This document shows, one piece after another, positions 33,174 to 41,672 of a DNA stretch of 64,000 nucleotides (the first letter of the stretch is position 1; every line of letters begins with the position of its first letter). This DNA comes from Clostridiales bacterium (GTDB lineage: Bacteria; Bacillota; Clostridia; Christensenellales; Aristaeellaceae): positions 1 through 64,000 of the forward strand of contig SFGO01000003.1 of assembly GCA_004556545.1 (NCBI GenBank). The letters run 5' to 3'. The notes beneath the pieces are model-generated. The model saw only the letters and a list, made by a program, of their open reading frames with translations, did not search any database and was not told the origin of the DNA. Position numbers and translations under genes: made by a program.

Positions 33174-33203
33174 ATTGTAGCATAGCCTTTCCCGGAAAGG
33201 CAA
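33174..33203 (-). promoter_or_regulatory. Promoter of the MFS-acyltransferase gene
   Basis: On the minus strand TTGCCT (33203-33198), 18-bp spacer with a TGC extension, TACAAT (33179-33174). Confidence 0.55.
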
Positions 33204-33232
33204 GAAGCCCCGAAACGCGGCTGCGGGAAAAG

Positions 33233-33261
33233 GCATATTCGCGCCCTGCGCCGCATACCTT
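33233..33261 (+). promoter_or_regulatory. Probable sigma-E (mother-cell) promoter of sipL
   Basis: GCATATT (33233-33239), 14-bp spacer, CATACCTT (33254-33261). The sigma-E consensus is GHATATT-N14-CATACAHT: the -35 is perfect, the -10 differs in one base, and the spacing is exact. The promoter sits 27 bp before the start codon of a mother-cell coat gene. Confidence 0.8.
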
Positions 33262-33287
33262 GATACAAAGTTTAGGAGGAATGAAGG

Positions 33288-34841
33288 ATGGAGCGCAAAC
33301 AGGACGGCGGGGCGCAGACCCCGGAGATTCTCAGAGAAGAGCTGCCCATGCAGCGTTTTGAGGGGCAAAAGACCAGTCAGGCGGTGGTGGAGGGCGAAGT
33401 AGCGCTTCCCGGCGGCCTGCGGGAGGAAACCCGCATCTTATGCTCCGAGGCCATGGCCGTGCTGGAACAGACGGACGTGCAGTCCGGCCGGGTGGACGCG
33501 GAGGGCAAGGTCACGTTTCATGTGCTGTACACCCAGGGCGATCCCACCCTGGTCAGCGCGCTGGAAGCGTCGGCGGAGTTTACCCACAGCGTGGATTTTC
33601 CCGGCGCGGAGGACGGCATGACCGCCGCGCTCAGCCTGAGCGTGGAGCATGTGGAGGCCAGCGCGCAGGGCGGACGGCTGCACCTGATGGCGATTCTCAA
33701 GGCGCAGACCCGGCTTTTTTCGGACGAACCCCTTTCCGTGGTGACGGGCGTTCAGGGAGCCGAGGGATTGATGCTGAAGACGGAAACGCTTTCCTGCCTG
33801 AGTGCGGCGGCGTCCGGTGCAAGGGAGGTGCTGGTGCGGGAGGAATGCGAGCTGGCGGACGTGCTGCAAATTGCGGATACCCTGTACGCCACGGCGTTCG
33901 CCGCCGTGCAGGACGTGATGGGCGGCGAGGAAAAAGCCACCGTTTCCGGCAATATTCTTTTGGAAGTCGTTCATCGCAGCAGCATGCCCTCCCGCCCCGT
34001 GGTAGTCACCCGGCATACGCTGCCCTTTGAGGAAACCGTGCCCCTTCTGGGCGAGAACGGCGACAGTCTGTGCTGCGAAGCCGTGGTCAAGGACGTGGCC
34101 GTGCTTTCGCAGGAAGGCTCCGGCGAGGGCGAACGCACCCTTCGGGCGGAGGTGCTGCTGGGCCTGACCGTGCGGGCCACCGTCAGCCGGGACGTCTGCC
34201 TGATGCTGGATGCCTACACCACCCAGGGCGATCTGCTGGAGCCGGTAACACAGCCGGTGCGGCGGGCCCTTCGGCACCATCAGCTGCACACGGCGGAAAG
34301 CGGCAAAATGACGCTGCTGCTGGACGGTCAGCCCCCGGCCCGCACTCCGCTCCGCGCCAGCCTGCGGCCTATCGTGACGGACGTGAGCCGTTCCGGCGGC
34401 AAGCTGAACGTAGAGGGCATGATGGAAGTCACCCTTCTGTACATGACGGATGACAGCGACGCGCCCCAGAGCTATCAGACGGAAGAACCCTTCCGCATGA
34501 GCTTTACCTGCGAGCTGTGCTGTCAGGACAGCCTGCAGCTGACCCCTTCCAATATCGAGCTGGCAGGCATCACCAGCGACCGGGTGGAGATCAAGTACAT
34601 TCTGCATCTGAGCTGCTACGACGTGCTGCTGGGCGACGAGCCGCTGGTAACGGACGTGACGGAGCAGCCTGCGCAGCCCGCCGAGCCGGGAATCCTGCTC
34701 TGCTTCAGTCAGGCCGGGGAGGATGTGTGGGACATTGCCAAGCGCTACCGCGTCAGCTGCGACAGCCTGAAACGCATGAACCCCGACCTTCAGGACGGGG
34801 TGGCGGGCCAGCAGGTCATCCTCTGGCACCGGCAGGAATAA
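33288..34841 (+). CDS. sipL: Spore coat morphogenetic protein SipL (SPOCS and LysM domains)
   Basis: A 517-residue protein close in length to Clostridioides difficile SipL. It has SPOCS/DUF3794 repeats (around residues 30-150, 180-300 and 330-450; for example LREETRILCSEAMAVLEQTD and GKVTFHVLYTQG) and a C-terminal LysM module (EDVWDIAKRYRVSCDSLKRM). SipL binds SpoIVA and tethers the coat to the forespore surface. TTAGGAGGA (33272-33280) selects ATG 33288; an ATG at 33281 is out of frame. It is a single-gene unit with a sigma-E promoter and a strong terminator. Confidence 0.92.
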   Translation: MERKQDGGAQTPEILREELPMQRFEGQKTSQAVVEGEVALPGGLREETRILCSEAMAVLEQTDVQSGRVDAEGKVTFHVLYTQGDPTLVSALEASAEFTHSVDFPGAEDGMTAALSLSVEHVEASAQGGRLHLMAILKAQTRLFSDEPLSVVTGVQGAEGLMLKTETLSCLSAAASGAREVLVREECELADVLQIADTLYATAFAAVQDVMGGEEKATVSGNILLEVVHRSSMPSRPVVVTRHTLPFEETVPLLGENGDSLCCEAVVKDVAVLSQEGSGEGERTLRAEVLLGLTVRATVSRDVCLMLDAYTTQGDLLEPVTQPVRRALRHHQLHTAESGKMTLLLDGQPPARTPLRASLRPIVTDVSRSGGKLNVEGMMEVTLLYMTDDSDAPQSYQTEEPFRMSFTCELCCQDSLQLTPSNIELAGITSDRVEIKYILHLSCYDVLLGDEPLVTDVTEQPAQPAEPGILLCFSQAGEDVWDIAKRYRVSCDSLKRMNPDLQDGVAGQQVILWHRQE

Positions 34842-34869
34842 AAGGAAAGAAAAGAAAAAGTTGATCCGG

Positions 34870-34902
34870 CAGCGCCGCACGATTTTCCGTGCGGCGCTGT
34901 TT
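34870..34902 (+). terminator. Terminator of sipL
   Basis: A 12-bp perfect stem (34870-34881 with 34888-34899, loop ATTTTC) is followed by TTT. Confidence 0.75.
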
Positions 34903-35005
34903 GCGGGTGCTGACGGCCAGCCTTTTGGGTTTTCGCCCCTCCTCTGAGCGGCTTCTGCCCAAAGGGGAGAGCGGCTGCTTTCTCTCCCGTCCATTTTTTC
35001 ATACG

Positions 35006-35055
35006 AAAACGCTGATGCACCTTCCAAATCCATCGAAGATGCACCAGCGTTTTTT
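35006..35055. terminator. Bidirectional-type terminator of the Ytf-like operon
   Basis: A stem of AAAACGCTG (35006-35014) with CAGCGTTTT (35045-35053) extends inward with mismatches. T runs leave on both strands (CGTTTTTTG plus, CGTTTTCG minus). It lies 25 bp beyond the stop of the last permease gene. Confidence 0.75.
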
Positions 35056-35080
35056 GTATGCGTTGACTCGCTCGCTGTGT

Positions 35081-36136
35081 CTACTTCTTTGCTTTTCGTT
35101 TGCCCGTGTAGGTCACGACGATCCGCTGGATGCAGATGAACAAAAGCAGCAGGGCGCCGGTAGCGATTTTTCCCCACCAGGAGAGAAGATTGCCGTTAAA
35201 GGTAATCAGCGCCGGAATAATGGATTTCAGCAGTACGCCGAACAGCGTGCCGATCATGTATCCCACGCCTCCGGTCAGCAGCGTGCCGCCGATGACCGCG
35301 CAGGTGATGACCTCCAGCTCGCCGCCCTGAAGGGCCAAATTCCAGCCGCTTTTCACATACAGGGCGTAGGCCACGCCCGCCAGCACGGAGCAGAAGCCGT
35401 TGAAGCCGTAAACCAGAATCTTGGTTTTTGCCACGGGCAAGCCCATCAATTTGGCGGACTGTTCGTTTCCGCCGATCGCGTATACGTTCCGGCCGAAGCG
35501 GGTTTTCTGCAGAAGCACAATGCCTACCACGATCATGATCAGGAACAGGAGCAGATTGAAATTGATAAAGCAGATCGGCTTGATCTTCACCCACTCGCCG
35601 TCCTTCAGGTGCATGAAATACACCTTCCATTGGGCCAGCGCGTCCATCATGGGGTGGGAAATGTTGATGGATTCCCGGCTGATCAGGGAGCAAACGCCCC
35701 GGGCCAGGAACATGCCCGTCAGCGTGGTGATGAAGGGCGGCACGTTCAGATAGTGGATGGTCGCGCCCATCAGCAGCCCCAGACCAACGCCGACCACCAT
35801 GGCGGCCAGAATGCAGACCAGAGGGTGAAGACCCAGCACCGTATTGCCGTAGGCAATGAACATGCCCGTCAGCGACGCTACCGCGCCCACGCTCAAGTCA
35901 ATGCCGCCGGTGATCAGCACCATCGTCATGCCCACGGCGGAGATGCCGTAATAGGCATTGTCGATGAACATGTTCACAAAGGTGCGCAGGGTGGTGAAGC
36001 CCTTGGAGCCGTAGGCGACTGCGCCGAAGAGATAGATGATCAGGAAAATGCCGATGGTGGCGTATACCATGATATACTTGGGGTTCGCCGCCTTGCTCAG
36101 CAGGCTTTGCTTTTTCATCGTCTGTTTCTTAAGCAT
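35081..36136 (-). CDS. yjfF: Sugar ABC transporter permease, YjfF/RbsC-like
   Basis: A 351-residue CUT2 permease of the RbsC/YjfF group with about ten membrane helices. Family signature: AVGMTMVLITGGIDLSVGAV, also YAIGGNEQSAKLMGLPV and GGTLLTGGVGYMIGTLFGVL. It pairs with the next permease (36139-37221), as E. coli YjfF pairs with YtfT to import furanose sugars. AAGGGAG precedes ATG 36136, which lies only 2 bp after the upstream stop. It is the last gene of a four-gene importer operon. The gene name is by similarity. Confidence 0.9.
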   Translation of the reverse strand: MLKKQTMKKQSLLSKAANPKYIMVYATIGIFLIIYLFGAVAYGSKGFTTLRTFVNMFIDNAYYGISAVGMTMVLITGGIDLSVGAVASLTGMFIAYGNTVLGLHPLVCILAAMVVGVGLGLLMGATIHYLNVPPFITTLTGMFLARGVCSLISRESINISHPMMDALAQWKVYFMHLKDGEWVKIKPICFINFNLLLFLIMIVVGIVLLQKTRFGRNVYAIGGNEQSAKLMGLPVAKTKILVYGFNGFCSVLAGVAYALYVKSGWNLALQGGELEVITCAVIGGTLLTGGVGYMIGTLFGVLLKSIIPALITFNGNLLSWWGKIATGALLLLFICIQRIVVTYTGKRKAKK

Positions 36137-36138
36137 AT

Positions 36139-37221
36139 TCAGGCGTCTCCCTTCACGGCTGCGGACATGCGGTCCTGACGGTTTTTGGCGCGCTTGGCGA
36201 ACCATTCGCGGGCAGGCTCCGACTGAAGCACGATGACCACTGCGATAATCAGGGCCTTGAAGGCCATGGTGGCCTCGGATACGATGCCGAAATAATAGAC
36301 GAAGGTGACGATGGTGCGGATGATGATCGAACCGATGACCGTGCCAGCCAGACTGAATTTGCCGCCGGACATATTGGTGCCGCCGATGACCACTGCCAGA
36401 ATGGCGTCCATTTCATAGTTCAGGCCGGCGTTGTTGGAATCGTTGCTCATGATGCGGCTGGAGTAGATCAGACCCGCAATGCCGCTCAGAAGGCCGGTCA
36501 GGGCGAAAACGATCAGGATCACCGCCTTGGCGTTAATGCCGGACAGACGGCTGGCGCTGGGGTTGATGCCCACGGATTCCACCATGGTGCCGAACGCGGT
36601 TTTCCGCGTGAACAGCGCTACGGCGGCCACCACAATGGCGGATATCACGATGGGCATCGGCAGGCAGAACAAGCTGCCCTGACCAATGAACCGGAAGGGC
36701 GTGTACAGCGTGGTAAACTGCTTGCCGTTGGTCAGAATCTGAGCCACGCCCCGGCCCGCCACCATCAGAATCAGGGTGGCGATAATGGGCTGCATGCCCA
36801 CATTGGCGATCATCACGCCGTTAAACAGGCCCATCAGCGTGCAGACCGCCAGCGGCACCAGCAGCACCAGCACGAAGGGGTAAATGGTGTAGTCGCCGGG
36901 GGTCGGATAGGCGCTGACGTCCCACCGCAGGAATTTCAGCGCAATCGCGCCGGAAACCGCCACCAGCGCGCCCACGCTCAGATCGGTGCCGCCCAGAGCG
37001 ATGACCAGCGTCATTCCCATGGCGATAATGGTGATTTCCGCCGAGCGGTTCAGAATATCGATCAGACTGCCGTACAGCATGCCCGTGGTGGGCTGGTAGC
37101 TGATGGAGAAAAACTCCGGCCGTATGATAAAGCATACCAGCAGAATCAGCAACTCGGCAATCACCGCCCAGGTGATCTTGGAGCGCATCAGATCGGAAAG
37201 ACTGAATTTTTTCTTTTTCAT
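36139..37221 (-). CDS. ytfT: Sugar ABC transporter permease, YtfT/RbsC-like
   Basis: A 360-residue CUT2 permease, starting MKKKKFSLSDLMRSKITWAV. Conserved segments are AMGMTLVIALGGTDLSVGAL, VESVGINPSASRLSGINAKA and VIGGTNMSGGKFSLAGTVIG. Its ATG at 37221 overlaps the stop of the ATPase gene by 4 nt, so translation is coupled. With the neighbouring permease it forms a heterodimeric channel. In E. coli the matching system carries galactofuranose; the sugar here is inferred only. Confidence 0.9.
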   Translation of the reverse strand: MKKKKFSLSDLMRSKITWAVIAELLILLVCFIIRPEFFSISYQPTTGMLYGSLIDILNRSAEITIIAMGMTLVIALGGTDLSVGALVAVSGAIALKFLRWDVSAYPTPGDYTIYPFVLVLLVPLAVCTLMGLFNGVMIANVGMQPIIATLILMVAGRGVAQILTNGKQFTTLYTPFRFIGQGSLFCLPMPIVISAIVVAAVALFTRKTAFGTMVESVGINPSASRLSGINAKAVILIVFALTGLLSGIAGLIYSSRIMSNDSNNAGLNYEMDAILAVVIGGTNMSGGKFSLAGTVIGSIIIRTIVTFVYYFGIVSEATMAFKALIIAVVIVLQSEPAREWFAKRAKNRQDRMSAAVKGDA

Positions 37222-38738
37222 ACCGCTTCTTCCCCTTCCTTCGCGCCTCCGGCGATGATGTTGAGAATGGTCTGCTGGGTGCAGCTTTCGCCGTCCACCT
37301 CGCCTACCTTTTCCCGGTCGCGCATGACCACGATCCGGTTGGAGCAGCGGATGATCTCATCCAGCTCGGAGCTGATGAAGATCACGGACACGCCCTCGCC
37401 GCACATTTCCAGCATCAGCCGCTGAATTTCGGCCTTTGCGCCCACGTCGATGCCCCGGGTGGGTTCGTCCAGAATCAGCACCTCCGGGTCGGTCGCCATC
37501 CAGCGGGCCAGAATGACTTTCTGCTGGTTGCCGCCTGAAAGCTCGCCCACCTTTTTTTCGGCGTTCGGGGTGGCAATGCCCAGAAGCTTGATGTATTTTT
37601 CCGCCAGCTCGCTTTGCTCCTGGTGGGACATGGGATGCATGAAGCCCTTGCGCGCCTGCACCGCCAGCATGATATTCTCGCGGATGCTCAAATCGCCGAT
37701 AATGCCGTCCCGCTTGCGGTCCTCGGGGCAGAAGGCAATCCGCTTGGCGATGGCGTCGCAGGGCTCCCGGAAGCTGACCGGCTGCCCGTCCATGGTGATT
37801 TCTCCCGTAGTCGGATGGCCGATGCCGAAGAACATTTCAGCCGTTTCGGTGCGGCCGCTGCCCAAAAGCCCCGCAAAACCCATCAGTTCGCCTTTTTTCA
37901 GGTTCAGGGAAACACTGCTGATAACGCCCGGAGCGCCGATCCGGCTGGCCGTCAGCGTATAGGGCGCGTCATCCGCTACTTCCGCCCGCTTCAGGTTGAA
38001 GATCACGTCCATGTCCTTGCCGATCATCTGCGTTACCAGCTCCAGCTTGCTGATCTCGCTGGCCTGGAAGGTGCCGATCAGATGACCGTTGCGCAGGATG
38101 GTCAGCCGGTCGGAAACGGCGAACACCTGATCCAGAAAATGGGTGATGAAGATGATCCCCATGCCGTCGGCCTTCAGCTCCCGCATGACCTCGAAAAGCA
38201 GCTGTACCTCGTTTTCATCCAGCGACGAGGTGGGCTCGTCCAGAATGAGGATTTTCGCCTGAATATCCACAGCCCGGGCGATGGAAACCATCTGCTGTAT
38301 CGCCGTGGAGTAATAGGACAGCGGACGGGTAACGTCGATATCCAGATGAAAGCGGGACATCAGCGCCGCCGCCCGACGGTTCAGCTCCTTCCAGTCGATC
38401 TGATGGCGCTTCATGGGCTGACGGCCCACGAAAATATTTTCCGCAACGGAAAGGTTCTGACACAGATTGACCTCCTGAAACACCGTGGAGATGCCCATTT
38501 TAATGGCATCCTGAGGACTGGTGGGAACGATTTCCTCACCGTCCAGCAAAATTTTGCCAGCGTCCATGTGATGAACGCCGGTCAGGCATTTGATCAGCGT
38601 GGATTTTCCTGCGCCGTTTTCACCCAGCAGCGCGTGAATTTCGCCCTTGTTCAGGGTAAAATCCACTTTATCCAACGCCTTTACGCCGGGGAACTGAATT
38701 TCGATCCCCTTCATTTCCAAAATGGCTTCCTGCGGCAA
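37218..38738 (-). CDS. ytfR: Sugar ABC transporter ATP-binding protein, YtfR/RbsA-like
   Basis: The 506-residue tandem ATPase is of the CUT2 type. First domain: Walker A LLGENGAGKSTLIKCL, Walker B region ILILDEPTSSLDENEV. Second domain: the loop GLLGSGRTETAEMFFG in place of Walker A, signature ELSGGNQQKVILARW and LILDEPTRGIDVGAK. The degenerate second Walker A is normal in RbsA/MglA proteins. It uses a TTG start at 38738 with GGGAGGA upstream. It is separated from the binding-protein gene by a 170-bp region of hairpins that may lower its expression. Confidence 0.93.
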   Translation of the reverse strand: MPQEAILEMKGIEIQFPGVKALDKVDFTLNKGEIHALLGENGAGKSTLIKCLTGVHHMDAGKILLDGEEIVPTSPQDAIKMGISTVFQEVNLCQNLSVAENIFVGRQPMKRHQIDWKELNRRAAALMSRFHLDIDVTRPLSYYSTAIQQMVSIARAVDIQAKILILDEPTSSLDENEVQLLFEVMRELKADGMGIIFITHFLDQVFAVSDRLTILRNGHLIGTFQASEISKLELVTQMIGKDMDVIFNLKRAEVADDAPYTLTASRIGAPGVISSVSLNLKKGELMGFAGLLGSGRTETAEMFFGIGHPTTGEITMDGQPVSFREPCDAIAKRIAFCPEDRKRDGIIGDLSIRENIMLAVQARKGFMHPMSHQEQSELAEKYIKLLGIATPNAEKKVGELSGGNQQKVILARWMATDPEVLILDEPTRGIDVGAKAEIQRLMLEMCGEGVSVIFISSELDEIIRCSNRIVVMRDREKVGEVDGESCTQQTILNIIAGGAKEGEEAV

Positions 38739-38761
38739 GAAAATTCCTCCCTTGGATGGAA

Positions 38762-38896
38762 TTACAGGGCGGTCAGACGTATCTGCCGCCCTGTAACGGA
38801 GGGAACCCTATTCCCACAGCCAAAGGGCTCCGACCTTTATCGCCCCGCAGCCCGAAGGTTCGGCGGGGTCAGGACACAGGGGCCGAAACCCCTGTG
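38762..38896 (-). promoter_or_regulatory. Intercistronic hairpins between ytfQ and ytfR
   Basis: An 11-bp perfect stem (38762-38772 with 38786-38796) and an 8-bp stem (38875-38882 with 38889-38896) flank a third imperfect GC-rich one (about 38841-38867). No T tract follows. Such structures often stabilise the binding-protein message and reduce read-through into the ATPase gene. Confidence 0.6.
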
Positions 38897-38910
38897 CCCT
38901 TGGTGAATCA

Positions 38911-39897
38911 TCAATACTTGCGCTCGCTGATCACGTCTTCCGCCTTGATGGAGGTGACGGTGCCCAGGTCGATGCCGCCTACGCAGTCGAATACGCCCTC
39001 AGCGGGATGAATGACTTCGCGGCCGAAGGTTTCGCCGTTCTCCAGGCCTTCGATGGTGGGAACCACGAAAGCGGAGTACAGGGGGTTGCACTCGACGGTG
39101 CAGTTCATCTCACCGGCAACGATCGAGTCGAAAGCGGCCTTCACGGAGTCGCAGCCCACGATGATCACGTCCTTGCCGGGCACCAGACCGGCGGCCTTGA
39201 TGGCGTCGATAGCGCCCAGACCCATGTCGTCGTTCTGAGCGATCAGCACGTCGATCTTCTCCACGGACTTCAGCCAGCTCTCCATCAGAGCCTGACCTTC
39301 AGCACGGGTGAAATTGCCGCTGTTCTGCGCAACGACCTTCATGTTGGGGTAATCCTTCAGAGCGGCCAGATTGCCTTCGGTACGGCCAACCTGCGCGTCC
39401 GCGCCGGTGGTGCCTTCCATGATGGCAACGCAGATTTCTTCTTCGCCGCGGCCCAGCGTCTTGAGGTATTCGCCGGCCCAGGCTACCTGACGGCGGCCTT
39501 CTTCAACGAAGTCACCGCCGAAAGCAGCGGCGTACTCGATCTTGTCGGCACAGTCGGGCATACGGTCGATCAGGATCAGGGGGATTTCCGCCTCGTTGAC
39601 TTCCTTGAGAACCTCGTCCCAGCCAGTGGAAACCACGCCGGTGAACAGGATGTAGTCCACGCCCTGGGTGATGAAGTTGCGCAGGGCCTTCACCTGATTT
39701 TCCTGCTTCTGCTGAGCGTCGTCGTAGACCAGCTCCCAGCCTTCATGATTCTTGATGGCGTTGCAGATGTCGTCGGTGTTGGCGGTACGCCAGTCGGATT
39801 CCTGGCCGATCTGAGAGAAAGCGATGGTCAGCGCGGAAGCGCTGGACAGGCTCAGCACCAGAACCAGAGCCAGAACGACAGAGAACAGTTTCTTCAT
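38911..39897 (-). CDS. ytfQ: Periplasmic-type sugar-binding protein, YtfQ-like
   Basis: The 328-residue protein has a signal peptide (MKKLFSVVLALVLVLSLSSA, cleavage after SA-L). It is closest in pattern to E. coli YtfQ, the galactofuranose-binding protein: IAFSQIGQESDWRTANTDD, DDAQQKQENQVKALRNFITQ, VSTGWDEVLKEVNEAEIPLI and LIDRM. There is no lipobox Cys, so it would be released or held by the cell wall. AAGGAGGAAGAATTTC precedes ATG 39897. It is the first gene of the importer operon. Confidence 0.9.
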   Translation of the reverse strand: MKKLFSVVLALVLVLSLSSASALTIAFSQIGQESDWRTANTDDICNAIKNHEGWELVYDDAQQKQENQVKALRNFITQGVDYILFTGVVSTGWDEVLKEVNEAEIPLILIDRMPDCADKIEYAAAFGGDFVEEGRRQVAWAGEYLKTLGRGEEEICVAIMEGTTGADAQVGRTEGNLAALKDYPNMKVVAQNSGNFTRAEGQALMESWLKSVEKIDVLIAQNDDMGLGAIDAIKAAGLVPGKDVIIVGCDSVKAAFDSIVAGEMNCTVECNPLYSAFVVPTIEGLENGETFGREVIHPAEGVFDCVGGIDLGTVTSIKAEDVISERKY

Positions 39898-39975
39898 GAA
39901 ATTCTTCCTCCTTCACTTTTGGGTTTTTCACCCGTTGATTCTTTTTTACCACAGGACGCGGCTGAAAAAAAGGAA

Positions 39976-40051
39976 GGGAATTTGGAAGTTGGTTGGGAAT
40001 TTTCAGCGTGATGGGATTTGCTCAAAATAGAACGGCACAAACGGGAAATTT
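39976..40051. promoter_or_regulatory. Direct repeats upstream of ytfQ, candidate regulator sites
   Basis: GGGAATTT occurs at 39976-39983 and 39995-40002, with degenerate copies GGGATTT at 40013-40019 and GGGAAATTT at 40043-40051. The first two are spaced 19 bp and the third 18 bp. AraC-type response regulators bind such direct repeats. The region lies 80-155 bp before ytfQ and just after the regulator gene. Confidence 0.45.
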
Positions 40052-40067
40052 TTCCGAAAAACGGAAG

Positions 40068-41672
40068 TTATTTTCCGGCTCCCTCGTTTCGCTGCCCCTT
40101 TCGGTAGTCCCGGGGCGATACGCCCACCTGCTTTTTGAATTGATAGCTGAAATAATGGGGGTCGTTATAGCCCACCGCGTCGGAGATTTCCGAGGTGCGC
40201 AGATCGGTGGAAGCCAGCAGCTCCCGGGCTTTGGCTACCCGCTGGGCCGTCAGGTATTCGGTAAAGGTGATGCCCATTTCCTGAGAAAAAACGGTGCAGA
40301 AATGGTTGTTGCTCAGGGCTACATGGGAGGCCACGTCCCGCAGGGTGATGTTGGGGTCCGCATAGTGGCGGGCAATATAATCCTGCGCCTGATGGATGAC
40401 GCTGCGATACCGGGCGCTGCCGTTCCGATCCCGGAAGCGAATCGCCTGTTCCAGAATGCCCCGGCAAAGTGCCATGGCGTTCTCCGGGGAAAGCTGCTGG
40501 TTTTCGACCCGGAACGCGCTGGGGATGACCTCCTGAGGTACGCCGCCGTTTTCCTGAATCACCTTGGAGGCAGCCTTCACCGCCTCTACAAAGAAATAAT
40601 GAATCATGATAATGGACTGGGAGGCGCTTTCTCCGGCCGTGCGCTCATAGGCGCTGAGGATGGAGCCTACTTCCTCTGCTGACGCGCAGCGCAGCTGATC
40701 GGTCAGATCAAAGCTGTCCATCCGTTCCACGGACAGGCCGCTTAAATCGGTGCTGGAATAGTCCTGCGTGCTCATGATGCGGTGCGCGCCGTCCCGGGCC
40801 GCTTCGCCCCGGAGCCGTTCCAGAATGACCTGAGCGCTGAAGAGGGATTTGGGCACTTCCTTCAGAACGGCCACATCGTCGCCGATGGCGATCAGGATCG
40901 TCAGGTTCAGATTGCGCTCCACCTCGTACTGCACCGCCTGAGCCAGACCGTAGGCCCGTTCCTCCAGATCCTGAGCGCTGTCCCCCAGTACCAGAAATAC
41001 AAAGCCGCCCCAACCCCGGCAGAGCTGCACCGTCCCGCCGCTGCCTTCCGTCAGCTGTTCCAGCACCGTCTGCACAGGCAGCAGCGCCGTCTCGTTTTCT
41101 TCTTCCTTCCTGAAACCCAGCAGCATGACCAGATAGCGATTGGCCAGCAGATTGACCTGCAGCGTCCGGGCACTTTTGAGGATGCGCTCGTCGTTGGCGC
41201 CGCCGTAAAGCTCCACCAGCAGCTTTTCCATCTGAAAGCGGCTGGTGGAGGCCGCCTGCTGCCGGTAGGCCGACAGATCCGCCTGATGGCGCTGCTCTTC
41301 CCGAATCTGCCGGGCAATCCGCTGAAGGACGTCCAGCAGATCCCGGCTGCTGACGGGCTTCAGCAGATATTCCTTCACGTTGAGCGAGATGGCCTCCCGG
41401 GCATAGGAAAAATCGTCGTAGCCGCTGAGAATGACGGTATGAACCCAGGGCATGGAGCGGGATACCTGACGGCACAGCTCCAGTCCGTCCATAAAGGGCA
41501 TGCGGATATCCGTAATCAGAATATCCGGCTTCACGTCCTGAAGCATGTTCAGGGCGATTTCCCCGTCGGGCGCTTCTCCCGCCAGTACGAATTCCGTCTG
41601 CTCCCAAGGAAAATTGGTGCGGATTCCCTCCCGTACGACGATTTCATCATCCACCAGAAACACCTTAAACAT
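40068..41672 (-). CDS. AraC-type response regulator, YesN-like
   Basis: The 534-residue protein has a receiver domain at residues 1-125 (FKVFLVDDEIVVREGIRTNF; phospho-acceptor Asp in DILITDIRMPFMDGLEL; Lys in EYLLKPVSS), a long middle region, and a C-terminal AraC double helix-turn-helix (ITLRDVASHVALSNNHFC and TSEISDAVGYNDPHYFSYQF). It is activated by the histidine kinase encoded just upstream (8-nt overlap). It most likely turns on the Ytf-like importer that starts 171 bp downstream. AGGAGG precedes ATG 41672. Confidence 0.94.
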   Translation of the reverse strand: MFKVFLVDDEIVVREGIRTNFPWEQTEFVLAGEAPDGEIALNMLQDVKPDILITDIRMPFMDGLELCRQVSRSMPWVHTVILSGYDDFSYAREAISLNVKEYLLKPVSSRDLLDVLQRIARQIREEQRHQADLSAYRQQAASTSRFQMEKLLVELYGGANDERILKSARTLQVNLLANRYLVMLLGFRKEEENETALLPVQTVLEQLTEGSGGTVQLCRGWGGFVFLVLGDSAQDLEERAYGLAQAVQYEVERNLNLTILIAIGDDVAVLKEVPKSLFSAQVILERLRGEAARDGAHRIMSTQDYSSTDLSGLSVERMDSFDLTDQLRCASAEEVGSILSAYERTAGESASQSIIMIHYFFVEAVKAASKVIQENGGVPQEVIPSAFRVENQQLSPENAMALCRGILEQAIRFRDRNGSARYRSVIHQAQDYIARHYADPNITLRDVASHVALSNNHFCTVFSQEMGITFTEYLTAQRVAKARELLASTDLRTSEISDAVGYNDPHYFSYQFKKQVGVSPRDYRKGQRNEGAGK

